64,000 bases of DNA from Acetobacter orientalis. GTDB taxonomy: Bacteria; Pseudomonadota; Alphaproteobacteria; Acetobacterales; Acetobacteraceae. The notes beneath the pieces are model-generated. The model worked only from the letters and a program-made list of their open reading frames with translations. It was not told the DNA's origin and searched no databases. The translations under genes and the position numbers were made by a program. Positions within the stretch are counted from its first letter, which is position 1. Each line of letters starts with the position of its first letter. The stretch spans positions 1 to 64,000 of the forward strand of contig NZ_BAMX01000013.1 of the NCBI RefSeq assembly GCF_000963965.1. The letters run 5' to 3'. Shown here piece by piece: positions 9,476 to 18,754 of the stretch.

Positions 9476-12091
9476 TTGGCGCGACCAAGCCACACACACA
9501 CAACTGATTATGGTTCTTCCACTTACAAAAGCAAGTTGCGCCTGCGGCTTGAAGAAGGCGGCGGCATAGTTCTGTGCGTGCTGGCCTGTGCGCTCCTGGT
9601 CGCACTGGCAACCTATAACCCAAAAGACCCCTCATTTAACACCGCAACAGGCCAACCCCCTACCAACCTACTGGGTATGGTGGGCGCTGTGTTGTCTGAC
9701 ACATTGTTGCAAGGCATTGGTATAGCCGCAGCCTTACCCGCCCTTGTGCTTATGGCATGGGGCTGGCGGTTTATGGGCCACCGGCTCTTGGGCCATGAAA
9801 CCCTTATGGTGTTTGGGTTGCGGGTTGTGGCCTTTTTGTGCCTGCTGCCGGTAGCGGGGGCACTTTTTGCGGCCATACCGTTACTCTTTACGGCACTCCC
9901 CCCCTTACATTGGCCAACTGAGGCCGGTATTGGCGGCGGTATTGGTTTTTCTATTGCGCAAACCTCTCTCTCTGCTGGTAGTGCCGCCATTGGCCCTGCG
10001 GGGGGCATGGTGCTTTGGATTTTAGGGCTATTGCTGGCATGCCTGCTTACGGCCCTTACCACCGGCCTTAACCGGCAGGAGTGGTTGGCACTGTGGCACG
10101 GCGTTATGGTTGTAGCCCGCCTGCCCGGTAAACTGAGCATGCGCTTTGTACGCTATTATGCCAGCCGCAAACCGCATACTGATGAAGCCCCCCTTGGCCC
10201 CGTGGGCGGTTATGCTACGGGCGAAGAAACCTCTTACGCGCCAAGCAGTGGCCCTACGCAAACACCCCATTCTCTTTTCCATGATGATCTGGACGAAGAT
10301 GATCTGGCATTTGATGAGCACCCGGCAGCACCCGGTACAGCTTTAGCCCTACGCGATGACGAACCACCGGCACGCCCTGCCCCAACGCCAGAGCCCACCC
10401 GTACCACGCCAGCCCTACTGCGCGACGAAAAAGCGGCACCCGCACCATACCCCGTGCAACCCCCAGCCCCACAAACACAGGCTGCACCACCAAAAAATGG
10501 TCTTTTAGGCAGGCTCTTTACCCCCAAAGACCAAGCTGGCAGCAGCCCCTCTGCCCGCAGCATGGCCACCACCCAAAAGGGTGGGTGGGAGCTACCGCCA
10601 CTTGATTTGCTCAAACCCCCACCCCTGAGCGCACAGCATGGCCCTACCCCAGATGTTTTGAACGCCACCGCCCGCCTGCTTGAGCAGGTTTTGGCTGATT
10701 ACGGCGTGCAAGGCACCATTGTGGGCATGAGTGCTGGCCCCGTGGTAACATTGTATGAGCTTGAGCCTGCCGCGGGTATTCGCTCAGCCCGTGTTATTGG
10801 GCTGGCAGATGACGTAGCGCGCTCTCTTTCGGTACTAAGCGTGCGTATTGCTACCGTGCCGGGGCGCAATGTTATTGGTATAGAAGTACCCAATAAAACA
10901 CGCGAAACCGTTTACCTTTCTGAACTGCTCAGCCAACCAGACTGGCAAAACGACCCAGCACAGCTCTCTCTCGCTTTGGGTAAGGATATTGCTGGCGAGC
11001 CAACCTTTAGCGACCTAGCCCGTATGCCACACCTACTGGTGGCTGGTACCACAGGTTCGGGCAAGTCTGTTGGTGTTAACGCCATGATCTTGTCGCTGCT
11101 TTATCGGCTTTCGCCCGATGAATGCCGCCTGATCATGATTGACCCAAAGGTGCTTGAGCTCTCTATTTACGATGGTATTCCCCACCTGCTTACCCCGGTT
11201 GTGACAGAGCCCCCCAAAGCCGTAAACGCCCTGAAATGGGTAGTGCGGGAAATGGACAGGCGCTACCGCACCATGGCCCACCTTCAGGTGCGCAATATTG
11301 CAGGCTACAACGCCCGCGCTGCCGAAGCCCGCGCCGATGGGGAAGTGGTCGTGCGCCGCGTACAAACCGGCTTTGACCCCGAAACCGGTACCCCGGTGTT
11401 TGAAGAGCAGTCTGTCGCGCTCGACCCCATGCCCTATATTGTGGTCATTATTGACGAAATGGCTGACCTGATGATGACCGCAGGCAAAGAAATTGATGCC
11501 TGCGTACAGCGCTTGGCGCAAAAGGCCCGTGCTGCGGGTATTCACGTTATTATGGCCACACAACGCCCCTCTGTAGACGTGATTACCGGTACCATTAAAG
11601 CCAACTTCCCTACCCGTATCTCGTTTCAGGTTATTAGTAAGTTTGATAGCCGCACCATTTTGGGCGAGCAGGGCGCAGAGCAACTGCTAGGCCAAGGTGA
11701 CATGCTGTTTATGCAAGGTGGTGGCCGTATCACCCGCGTGCACGGCCCATTTGTGGCTGATAGCGAGGTGGAGCAGGTGGTCAACTTCCTGAAAGAACAG
11801 GGCGAGCCGATTTACGATGATGACGTGTTGGCCGAACCCGTTGAGGAAGCTGCCGCCAGCGGTGGTGGCCGCTCTGGAAGCAACGATGGCGAAAACGATA
11901 TGTATGACGAAGCCGTGGCCATTGTAACGCGCGAGGGCAAGGCTTCGACCTCTTTCGTGCAGCGCCACTTATCTATTGGCTATAACCGTGCCGCTAAACT
12001 GATAGAGCAGATGGAAAAAGAAGGGGTTATTAGCCGCGCCGACCATGTTGGCCGCCGCAAAGTGCTCGTAGGCTCGGCACGCGAAGAATGA
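9476..12091 (+). CDS. ftsK: DNA translocase FtsK
   Basis: Septum-anchored DNA pump that clears and aligns chromosome termini during division and activates XerCD at dif. Order of parts: four membrane helices in the first ~180 residues; a Pro/Ala/Asp-rich linker (about 200-390); the motor with Walker A GTTGSGKS (about 525) and Walker B IVVIIDEMADL (about 655); and the C-terminal winged-helix gamma domain ending GRRKVLV. There is no in-frame ATG upstream of the motor that could serve as start. The longest frame begins with GTG at 9377 and adds a Cys-rich, unlikely N-terminus. I prefer TTG at 9476, which has AGGA nine bases upstream and gives 871 residues. The stop overlaps the next gene by ATGA. 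Confidence 0.9.
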   Translation: MARPSHTHTTDYGSSTYKSKLRLRLEEGGGIVLCVLACALLVALATYNPKDPSFNTATGQPPTNLLGMVGAVLSDTLLQGIGIAAALPALVLMAWGWRFMGHRLLGHETLMVFGLRVVAFLCLLPVAGALFAAIPLLFTALPPLHWPTEAGIGGGIGFSIAQTSLSAGSAAIGPAGGMVLWILGLLLACLLTALTTGLNRQEWLALWHGVMVVARLPGKLSMRFVRYYASRKPHTDEAPLGPVGGYATGEETSYAPSSGPTQTPHSLFHDDLDEDDLAFDEHPAAPGTALALRDDEPPARPAPTPEPTRTTPALLRDEKAAPAPYPVQPPAPQTQAAPPKNGLLGRLFTPKDQAGSSPSARSMATTQKGGWELPPLDLLKPPPLSAQHGPTPDVLNATARLLEQVLADYGVQGTIVGMSAGPVVTLYELEPAAGIRSARVIGLADDVARSLSVLSVRIATVPGRNVIGIEVPNKTRETVYLSELLSQPDWQNDPAQLSLALGKDIAGEPTFSDLARMPHLLVAGTTGSGKSVGVNAMILSLLYRLSPDECRLIMIDPKVLELSIYDGIPHLLTPVVTEPPKAVNALKWVVREMDRRYRTMAHLQVRNIAGYNARAAEARADGEVVVRRVQTGFDPETGTPVFEEQSVALDPMPYIVVIIDEMADLMMTAGKEIDACVQRLAQKARAAGIHVIMATQRPSVDVITGTIKANFPTRISFQVISKFDSRTILGEQGAEQLLGQGDMLFMQGGGRITRVHGPFVADSEVEQVVNFLKEQGEPIYDDDVLAEPVEEAAASGGGRSGSNDGENDMYDEAVAIVTREGKASTSFVQRHLSIGYNRAAKLIEQMEKEGVISRADHVGRRKVLVGSAREE

Positions 12092-12783
12092 GCAACTTAC
12101 CCGACCCCAACTCCCCCCCTTTTGCGCTGGATATTCTCTACCAAGACCAGCACGTGGTTATTCTTAACAAACCTGCGGGCATACCAGTACATACCGGGCC
12201 TGCTGGAGGTGTAAGTGTAGAAGCCTGTTTTGCCTTTCTATCCCGCCGTAAAGACGGGCCATGGTTGGCCCACCGGCTGGATACAGAAACATCAGGCTGT
12301 CTTGCCATAGCCCTGCGCAAGCAACCCCTTATTGCCATGCAGCAGGCTTTTGCCGCTAAAACCGTACACAAAACCTACTGGGCGGTTGTGCAAGGCAGCC
12401 CAGACGACGCACAAGGAGACATTACCCTGCCTTTGCGCAAACACAGCACAAAGGCAGAGGGCTGGAGCATAAAACCAGACCCAAAAGGGGAGCCAGCCCG
12501 CACGACATGGCGCGTGCTAGGCCGCTCTAAAAGTAAGAATTTAACGTGGTTGGAACTGACCCTGCACACAGGCCGCACACATCAGGCACGGGTGCATTGT
12601 GCTGCTATGGGCTGGCCTATTATGGGGGACACGCTGTACGGCAAAGCCCACCCACAAGGCTTGCACCTACTGGCCCGCAGCTTAACCTTACCTTTTACGC
12701 CCCCCTTGCACACTATAGCCCCACCACGCCACGGTATGCAGGCAGCCCTTAAAGCCTGCGGATGGCAGAATAAGACCGAGTAA
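12088..12783 (+). CDS. RluA-family pseudouridine synthase
   Basis: Isomerises uridine to pseudouridine in rRNA or tRNA. The 231-residue protein has the RluA-family catalytic block LAHRLDTETSGCLAIA with the nucleophilic Asp, the downstream HTGRTHQARVH block, and the IMGDTLYG segment. No N-terminal S4 domain is present, so it is nearer RluA or TruC than RluC/RluD; the target uridine cannot be read. It is coupled to ftsK by a 4-base ATGA overlap. The following gene is convergent. Confidence 0.9.
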   Translation: MSNLPDPNSPPFALDILYQDQHVVILNKPAGIPVHTGPAGGVSVEACFAFLSRRKDGPWLAHRLDTETSGCLAIALRKQPLIAMQQAFAAKTVHKTYWAVVQGSPDDAQGDITLPLRKHSTKAEGWSIKPDPKGEPARTTWRVLGRSKSKNLTWLELTLHTGRTHQARVHCAAMGWPIMGDTLYGKAHPQGLHLLARSLTLPFTPPLHTIAPPRHGMQAALKACGWQNKTE

Positions 12784-12828
12784 ATGGGCTAAAGCCACAC
12801 TCTTGCAGCAGCTAAACTCCCCCTAAGC

Positions 12829-13992
12829 TTAGCCACCACAGCACGTGCGCCATGCAGCAATACAGGCGCGCTGCAAACTTTCACGTGTTAACCTGAGTGT
12901 GTCTGTTTGAAAAAATTGCGCACGCTCTAGGCCCTTTTGCGCCAACTCTGCGCGTAGGGCTTCGTTGGTTATCAGGTCTGTGAGTTTTGCCACCATTTCG
13001 GGCAGGTTGTCGGGGTCACACAGCAGCCCGGCCTCACCCACCACATCTGGCAAGCCACCTTTGTTAGACACAAGCAAGACAGCACCACAGGCCATAGCTT
13101 CTAGGGCTACCATGCCAAAAGGTTCTGGCCAGCGGCTTGGCACCACAACAACAGCCGCACGTGCCATAGCCTCCAGCACGGCTGTATGCGTTTGATAGCC
13201 TAACAGCACAACACCGGCTTGTTGCGCTTGGGGCCGGAGCGCTGCCAGAAAAGGTGTTTCAGGCGAGGTTGGGCCAAACCGGTCTGCGCCTATCATGTTT
13301 GCGCACCATGCGGGGTGGTGGGGTAATACTTGAGCACAGGCTTTTACAAAAATATCGGCCCCTTTATCGGCCACGATACGCCCGGCAAAAAGCAGTGTTT
13401 TCTCTCGCTGCATAAGGGGGTGAGGTATTTCTGCTAAATTAAGGCTATTAGGCAAAACCTGCACGCTGCCCTGTACGCCTTGGCTTAAAAAGCGCTGCCT
13501 TACCCACTCAGACACCCCAACAACACTGACAGCTTTAGCCAGTTGGGTGCGCTCTTGCGCTGTTTTAGCCCGGCGCATGCCGCATGGGTCGTTATGCAAC
13601 ACCAGCATAATGGGCAGAGACGGCAAAAAACGGCGTAACATAAGGGCAATATCTGGCCGGTTATGCACCTCCAAAATGTCTGGCTTGAGCCGTTTAACCT
13701 GCCGGGCTAACGCCCAAGCGTAGCGCCTGCTTTTACTAAAAGGGGCCCAAAGAGGTGTAATGGGCGTAAACGGCACACCCGTAAAAGGCTGCCCACTGGG
13801 CGGCTGTCCCAACACACTCTCAACCGTGGTTGTCCCTTGAGTAGCGTGGGCCATACGCCGTACCAGCAACGCTATGGCACCAGCTTCACCCGGTGCAAAA
13901 CGCTCGGCAGGGGGTAAAATAGTTACGCAGCGGAAAGGCGTGGCCAGCGTAACACCGTGCGTTTGGCTGATATACGCTGCCTCGTGCTGCAT
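12829..13992 (-). CDS. Glycosyltransferase family 4 protein
   Basis: A 387-residue GT-B-fold, retaining glycosyltransferase of family GT4 that transfers a sugar from a nucleotide donor, probably to an envelope polysaccharide or lipid. The C-terminal donor-binding half shows LLFAGRIVADKGADIFVKA and the E-x7-E motif in PEPFGMVALEAMACG, followed by SNKGGLPDVVG. The N-terminal acceptor half has AWALARQVKRLKPDILEVHNRPD. The ATG start is preceded by AGGGGAG. It stands alone, convergent to the pseudouridine synthase gene and about 3.7 kb from the rml operon. A role as a rhamnosyltransferase for that pathway is possible but unsupported by sequence. Confidence 0.88.
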   Translation of the reverse strand: MQHEAAYISQTHGVTLATPFRCVTILPPAERFAPGEAGAIALLVRRMAHATQGTTTVESVLGQPPSGQPFTGVPFTPITPLWAPFSKSRRYAWALARQVKRLKPDILEVHNRPDIALMLRRFLPSLPIMLVLHNDPCGMRRAKTAQERTQLAKAVSVVGVSEWVRQRFLSQGVQGSVQVLPNSLNLAEIPHPLMQREKTLLFAGRIVADKGADIFVKACAQVLPHHPAWCANMIGADRFGPTSPETPFLAALRPQAQQAGVVLLGYQTHTAVLEAMARAAVVVVPSRWPEPFGMVALEAMACGAVLLVSNKGGLPDVVGEAGLLCDPDNLPEMVAKLTDLITNEALRAELAQKGLERAQFFQTDTLRLTRESLQRACIAAWRTCCGG

Positions 13993-14126
13993 TGGCTCCC
14001 CTTCTTATTTCTATGCTGCCTGCTCTTTTAAAGGCACGTTCAAATACGCGGTTTTAAAGCTGTTTCAAAAGCCCAAAATTACGGACTGGCAAAGCATTTT
14101 TGTAACTGAACAAACAGTTGAGCCTA

Positions 14127-14148
14127 CCCTGATGCTATTCTATCAGGG
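14127..14148. other. Hairpin upstream of the GT4 gene
   Basis: A perfect 7-base inverted repeat, CCCTGAT with ATCAGGG, surrounds an 8-base loop. It has no T-run, so it is not a typical terminator. It lies 135 bases before the start of the glycosyltransferase gene and could be an operator or RNA structure. Confidence 0.35.
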
Positions 14149-14170
14149 CGCAGTAATACCGCCTTAGAAA

Positions 14171-14207
14171 AGAAAAAAGCCACGCCAGACTAGCCTGCGT
14201 GGCTTTT
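14171..14207 (-). terminator. Intrinsic terminator after the GST gene
   Basis: Perfect 11-base stem (AAAAGCCACGC with GCGTGGCTTTT) and an 11-base loop, followed on the minus strand by a run of T. It starts 12 bases after the stop of the GST-like gene, so it ends the minus-strand sulfur-trafficking cluster. Confidence 0.9.
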
Positions 14208-14218
14208 GAAACACCCTT

Positions 14219-14905
14219 TTAGGGAATAGATTCGTATAAAGGGAGTTGCCAGCTTTCTGGCTCCTGCGCGGCATCGGCCTGCCATTCCTGCATAAGAGGA
14301 TGTTTAATGACCGCCTGCATGTAAGCCTGCGCGACCTCGGACAAACCCGGCACTGCGTAAGAAAGAAAGCGGTACACAACCGGGGCAAACATGGCATCTG
14401 CAATGCCAAAATTTGCGCCAAACAGGTAGGGGCCACCTTGGCCAAACTGAGCACGTGTTTCTGCCCAAATGGTGTTAATGCGGGCAATATCCTTCACCGC
14501 ATCTTCAGGCAATGGAGTGGTAAGAGGCCGCGCAACACGCCCCAAATTCATGGGGAATGTGGAGCGCACCCCCCGAAAGCCGGAATGCATTTCTGCGGCA
14601 ATAGAGCGGGCCACGGCTCTGGCGGCACGCTCTTGCGGCCAAAGGCTGGGCTCAAACTCTGCGCAATAGTCTGCAATAGCCAGAGAATCCCATACTTTTG
14701 CGCCGTCATGCTCAAGGTAGGGCACGCACCCGTTGGGAGACAGAGCTTTGAGGGCACGGGTTTGGCCCGCACCTTCTAGCGCTATAACCTGCACCGTAAC
14801 TGGCAGTTTAGCCAGCTTAACAGGCAACCAGCCCCGCAATGACCATGAAGAATAACGCTGCGTGCCAATAACAAGCCGCCCGTTGGTGGTCTGGTTGTCT
14901 GTCAT
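14219..14905 (-). CDS. Glutathione S-transferase family protein
   Basis: A 228-residue cytosolic GST-like protein. The N-terminal thioredoxin-like domain has the active-site region QRYSSWSLRGW and the cis-Pro strand GCVPYLEHDG, followed by WDSLAIADYCAE, which binds glutathione in the family. The C-terminal half is the helical GST domain. I chose the ATG at 14905 because a GGGAG site precedes it and because a longer frame to 14950 would overlap mnmA. It follows mnmA by 14 bases and is the last gene before a strong terminator. It may be a detoxifying or redox accessory; the electrophile is unknown. Confidence 0.85.
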   Translation of the reverse strand: MTDNQTTNGRLVIGTQRYSSWSLRGWLPVKLAKLPVTVQVIALEGAGQTRALKALSPNGCVPYLEHDGAKVWDSLAIADYCAEFEPSLWPQERAARAVARSIAAEMHSGFRGVRSTFPMNLGRVARPLTTPLPEDAVKDIARINTIWAETRAQFGQGGPYLFGANFGIADAMFAPVVYRFLSYAVPGLSEVAQAYMQAVIKHPLMQEWQADAAQEPESWQLPLYESIP

Positions 14906-14919
14906 GCGTCTTTTCTCCC

Positions 14920-16002
14920 TCAGGCTGCGGTTGCACTTTCTGTACGGCAAATAAACCCACCACCCAAAATACGGGTGCCATCGTAAAACACGCAGGCCTG
15001 ACCCGGCGCGGGCATGGCTGGCTCTGTGAGCTGCACAAGTGCGCCTTTGGGGGTTGGTATAATATGGGCTGGGCGCGGCACTTCACGCGCGCGCATTTGC
15101 ACCCGGCAAGACAACCCTTCTGGCGGGGCATCAACCAGCCAGTTTACGTCACGCACGCGCAGGGTATCTACAAACGAGTGGGCACGGGGGCCAATAATAA
15201 CGCGGCGGCTGGCGGGTTCTACCCCCACCACCATCTGGCGTTCACCATTCAGGCGGGCGGCATTACCCAAGCGCTTACTCTGGCCAACGGTAAAGCGCAT
15301 AACGCCTTCATGCTGGCCAACAACATTGCCGCTTGCATCTACAATTTCGCCAGCCCCGGCCATTTCAGGGTGCATGCTTTCAACAAGGTCAACGTAAGAC
15401 CCGTCGCTTACAAAGCATAAATCTTGGCTGTCGGGTTTGCCTGCAACAAGAAGGCCGTATTTTTCAGCCTCGGCACGCACTGCCGCTTTGTCTGGCATAT
15501 CTCCTAACGGAAAGCGCAGATACTCAAGCTGGTCGCGGGTTGTGGCAAACAAGAACCAAGACTGGTCACGCTCACTATCAACAGGGCGGTGGAGCTCCGC
15601 CCCCTGTGGCCCTTCTATGCGGCGCACATAATGGCCGGTGGCCATGGCATCGGCACCAATTTCTTTGGCCAAGCCAAGTAGGTCTGTAAATTTTACGCCC
15701 TGGTTACAGGCAACGCAGGGCACTGGGGTTTCACCCGCTGCGTAGGCATCTGCAAAGCGCTCAATCACGCTGTCCTGAAAACGGCGTTCAGCATCTATCA
15801 CGTAATGCGGGAAGCCGAGGCGGTCTGCTACCGCGCGGGCATCGCGTATGTCTTGCCCGGCACAGCACGCCCCTTTTTTGGCCGCCCCACGAGCATCGTA
15901 AAGCTGAAGGGTGGCACCCACCACCTCGTGCCCTTCTGCCTGAAGGCGGGCGGCAACCACTGAGCTGTCCACCCCTCCGGACATGGCCACAAGAATGCGC
16001 AT
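14920..16002 (-). CDS. mnmA: tRNA-specific 2-thiouridylase
   Basis: Installs sulfur at C2 of the wobble uridine (position 34) of tRNA-Lys, tRNA-Glu and tRNA-Gln, using ATP and sulfur relayed from a cysteine desulfurase. The 360-residue protein begins with the PP-loop VAMSGGVDSSVVAARL. The first catalytic Cys is in PCVACNQGVKF and the second in DSQDLCFVSDGSY. The C-terminal beta-barrel ends near GGGFI. A 32-base gap separates it from the ferredoxin gene, and two cysteine desulfurase genes stand upstream on the same strand. That placement suggests the cluster supplies its sulfur (inference). A tRNA-Gln(UUG) gene, one of the expected substrates, is at the right end of the window. Confidence 0.95.
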   Translation of the reverse strand: MRILVAMSGGVDSSVVAARLQAEGHEVVGATLQLYDARGAAKKGACCAGQDIRDARAVADRLGFPHYVIDAERRFQDSVIERFADAYAAGETPVPCVACNQGVKFTDLLGLAKEIGADAMATGHYVRRIEGPQGAELHRPVDSERDQSWFLFATTRDQLEYLRFPLGDMPDKAAVRAEAEKYGLLVAGKPDSQDLCFVSDGSYVDLVESMHPEMAGAGEIVDASGNVVGQHEGVMRFTVGQSKRLGNAARLNGERQMVVGVEPASRRVIIGPRAHSFVDTLRVRDVNWLVDAPPEGLSCRVQMRAREVPRPAHIIPTPKGALVQLTEPAMPAPGQACVFYDGTRILGGGFICRTESATAA

Positions 16003-16034
16003 GGGCGCTTTCCTTTCTTTCTCTAACGTAAAAA

Positions 16035-16349
16035 TTAAGCCGTGCGCGGCAGGCGCACAACCAGACCATCAAGGTCTTCGGTCATAACAATCTGGCAACC
16101 TAGGCGAGAGGTTTTTTCAAGGCCAAAGGCCAAGTCCAGCATATCTTCTTCGTCGTCTGTTGGTTCGGTCAGCTTGGCGGCCCATGTGGGGTCAACAATC
16201 ACGTGGCATGTGGCGCAGGCCAAAGAGCCTTCGCAAGCGCCTTCAAGGTCAACGCCGTGCTTGTGGGCAATTTCGAGTACGGACAAACCAAGGGGCGCAT
16301 CTACTGTGCGCTCAGTTCCATCCTGTTCAACAAATGTCATCTGGGGCAT
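16035..16349 (-). CDS. 2Fe-2S ferredoxin, adrenodoxin type
   Basis: A 104-residue electron carrier with a plant/adrenodoxin-type 2Fe-2S cluster. The ligands are the Cys residues of [10 protein letters not shown] (spacing C-x5-C-x2-C) and a fourth Cys in SRLGCQIV. This is the ISC-type ferredoxin that donates electrons for iron-sulfur assembly in many Proteobacteria. It sits between the cysteine desulfurase genes and mnmA, which fits a role in sulfur or cluster assembly. The other ISC partners (IscU, IscA, HscAB) are not in the window. Confidence 0.92.
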   Translation of the reverse strand: MPQMTFVEQDGTERTVDAPLGLSVLEIAHKHGVDLEGACEGSLACATCHVIVDPTWAAKLTEPTDDEEDMLDLAFGLEKTSRLGCQIVMTEDLDGLVVRLPRTA

Positions 16350-16393
16350 TCGGTCTTATCCTGCCAAGGCTGTGTCTTTAACGCGGTGAGAGG

Positions 16394-17578
16394 TCACACG
16401 CACAGTTGTTCCGGGGGTGTGTGGGCTGCACGCACCCTTTGGGCGGCCTGTGCCAGCAACTCTGCCGCACGCTCCGCCTCGGCGGCTGAGGTAAAACGTC
16501 CGGGAGAGAGACGCAAGCTCCTTGCCGCTTCTTCTCGCGTTAAACCCATTGCCTCTAGCACGTAAGACGGGGCCAATGCGGCAGAAGAACACGCCGACCC
16601 GAGTGACGCCGCAACACCGGGGCACGCAGCAAGTACTGCTTGTGCCCCAACATCTTGCGGCAAACGCACGCTCAGAATACCGGGGTACCGCAGCGCATTA
16701 TGCGCATTAACGTGCACACCGGGCAGCATTTTTTGCAATTTAGCTAAAAAAGCCGCCTGCACTTGCGCAAGGTGGGCTGCATCTTGTGTCTGTTCGTGCG
16801 CGGCAATACGGCAGGCCTCACCAAAGCCAGCTAACAAAAAGCCGGGTAGAGTGCCAGACCGCACCCCACGCTCTTGCCCGCCCCCAGAAAAAAGCGGTTG
16901 TAAGCGCACACGCGGCCTACGCCGCACATACAAAGCCCCTACCCCTTTTGGCCCATAAAGCTTGTGCGAAGAGAGCGACGCTAAGGCCAGCCCCATGTGC
17001 TGAACGTCTAGCGCAATTTTACCCGCAGCCTGCGCAAGGTCTGCATGCAACAACGCACCCGCTTGTTGTACCAACGGGGCAAGGGTTGCGTAATCTTGCA
17101 CCACACCGCTCTCGTTATTAACCCCCATGAGAGACACAAGAGCCGTTGGCACCTCTAGCGCCCGGGCCAGTTCTGCCGGGTTAACCAAGCCATTAGGCTG
17201 CACGGGCAAAATAACGGGGTCGAACCCTTCTTGAGCGAGGTCGCGCACGCTTTCCAGCACGCATTTATGCTCTGTCTGCGCCGTAATAATGCGTTTGCGC
17301 GGGCTACCTTGCGCTGCCAAAAAGCGTGCCGCGCCTTTAATGGCCAGATTGTTGGCCTCAGTCGCACCAGAGGTAAAAATAATTTCTCGTGGGTCTGCCC
17401 CTATCAGGGCCGCCACATGGGCGCGCGCGTGTTCGACCATATCTGCCGCCCGCCGCCCCGAGTCGTGCGTGGTGCTGTGCGGGTTACCGTTTTCTTGTGC
17501 CAGCGCTTTGGTGACCACCGCCAGCACGCGCGGGTCGCACGGGGTGGTGGCGGCATGATCAAAATACAGTTCTTCCAT
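16394..17578 (-). CDS. Cysteine desulfurase (NifS/IscS family), second of a tandem pair
   Basis: A PLP enzyme that takes sulfur from L-cysteine as an enzyme-bound persulfide and releases alanine. The 394 residues start LYFDHAATTPCDPRV, typical of the family. The PLP lysine is in SLSSHKLYGPKG, and the mobile catalytic Cys is in SLGSACSSAALAPSYVL. Both key residues are intact. The start has GGAGGG a few bases upstream. It lies 30 bases after the end of a second cysteine desulfurase gene, and the two share family motifs but are clearly diverged. Whether this one or its neighbour serves MnmA or iron-sulfur assembly cannot be read. Confidence 0.93.
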   Translation of the reverse strand: MEELYFDHAATTPCDPRVLAVVTKALAQENGNPHSTTHDSGRRAADMVEHARAHVAALIGADPREIIFTSGATEANNLAIKGAARFLAAQGSPRKRIITAQTEHKCVLESVRDLAQEGFDPVILPVQPNGLVNPAELARALEVPTALVSLMGVNNESGVVQDYATLAPLVQQAGALLHADLAQAAGKIALDVQHMGLALASLSSHKLYGPKGVGALYVRRRPRVRLQPLFSGGGQERGVRSGTLPGFLLAGFGEACRIAAHEQTQDAAHLAQVQAAFLAKLQKMLPGVHVNAHNALRYPGILSVRLPQDVGAQAVLAACPGVAASLGSACSSAALAPSYVLEAMGLTREEAARSLRLSPGRFTSAAEAERAAELLAQAAQRVRAAHTPPEQLCV

Positions 17579-17608
17579 TTTAGCCCTCCTCCCCCGGTTG
17601 TCGGTGGC

Positions 17609-18754
17609 TTATAAGCCCAAGGCAGGCGTGGCACTTTGGGCCATACGCTCATACGCCTGCACAAAGTGATGTATGTCTTCTTCCTGCACGTTCCAAGGGA
17701 GAGAGACGCGAATAGCCTCCCCCGCCTGCTCGCCAAAACCCATGGCCTGCAACACATGCGAATATGCAACCTTACCCGATGAGCAGGCAGACCCGGCAGA
17801 GACGCAGATATGTGCCAGATCAAGCCGCATAAGCTGGGTTTGGGCCTTACGCCCCGGCAGTATGAGCGAGCTTGTGTTACCCAAACGCGGGGCCTGTGCC
17901 CCACAAACCTTTGCCCCTGCCTTTTGTGCAGCCTCTTCTAGAGTATTGCGCAGGCCACTCAGGTCTCTGGGGGATTGGAGCGAGGCACTAAGCGCCGCAG
18001 CTAACCCGGCAATGGCTGGTAATGGCTGCGTACCACCCCTGCGCCCCTGCTCTTGGCCGCCACCTTCAAACAAAGGCTGTAGCCGTGCTGGGGCAGGCCC
18101 GGCCAACAAAAGCGCCCCAGCCCCTTTAGGCCCACCCATTTTATGGCCAGAAATGGCTAAACTGCCCACACCACTTTGCGGGACTGAAAACACCATACGC
18201 CCAGCAGCCTGCACGGCATCAACATGCAAATGGGCCCCATAACGGGCGCACAGGGCTGCGGCCTCGGCTACGGGGTGCAGAACGCCGGTCTCGTTATTAG
18301 CCAGCATAAGGCACACAAAGGCTGGCACATCAGAAGCCGCTAGGGCCTGCTCTAGGCAGTCAAGCTTTACCTGCCCGCTGGCTTCAACTGGTAGCACTGC
18401 AACATCTGCCCCCGCTGGCGCCCCTTTGCGCACGGCATCGTGCTCGGTCGCGCCCACTAAAAACCGCCGACCGTGCCCGAGTCCGTGCATGGCCAGTACG
18501 TTAGCCTCTGTACCGCCAGAGGTAAAAATGCAGTTAAGCGGGGCGACCTCAAACGCCTGCGCAACCGTATCGCGTGCTTGTTCAAGCAATGCGCGGGCCA
18601 TGCGCCCTGCACGGTGCACAGAAGATGGGTTACCCTCCAGTTCTGCCGCCTCCAACAAGGCCTCGCGCGCTTGGGGGCGGAGTGGCTCTGTTGCGTTCGC
18701 GTCCAGATACACAACACGGGGCTGGCTGGGGCTGCCGTGTGCGCTTGCGGTCAT
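17609..18754 (-). CDS. Cysteine desulfurase (NifS/IscS family), first of a tandem pair
   Basis: A paralogue of the gene at 16394-17578 with the same chemistry. The 381-residue protein has VVYLDANATEPLRPQA at the N-terminus, the PLP lysine in AISGHKMGGPKG, and the catalytic Cys in SAGSACSSGKVAYSHVL. It lacks the DHAATT motif of its partner, having DANATE instead. It is the first gene of the five-gene minus-strand cluster. No clear ribosome site precedes the ATG at 18754, so the start could be a few codons further in. The upstream 458 bases separate it from a divergent hydrolase gene. Confidence 0.92.
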   Translation of the reverse strand: MTASAHGSPSQPRVVYLDANATEPLRPQAREALLEAAELEGNPSSVHRAGRMARALLEQARDTVAQAFEVAPLNCIFTSGGTEANVLAMHGLGHGRRFLVGATEHDAVRKGAPAGADVAVLPVEASGQVKLDCLEQALAASDVPAFVCLMLANNETGVLHPVAEAAALCARYGAHLHVDAVQAAGRMVFSVPQSGVGSLAISGHKMGGPKGAGALLLAGPAPARLQPLFEGGGQEQGRRGGTQPLPAIAGLAAALSASLQSPRDLSGLRNTLEEAAQKAGAKVCGAQAPRLGNTSSLILPGRKAQTQLMRLDLAHICVSAGSACSSGKVAYSHVLQAMGFGEQAGEAIRVSLPWNVQEEDIHHFVQAYERMAQSATPALGL

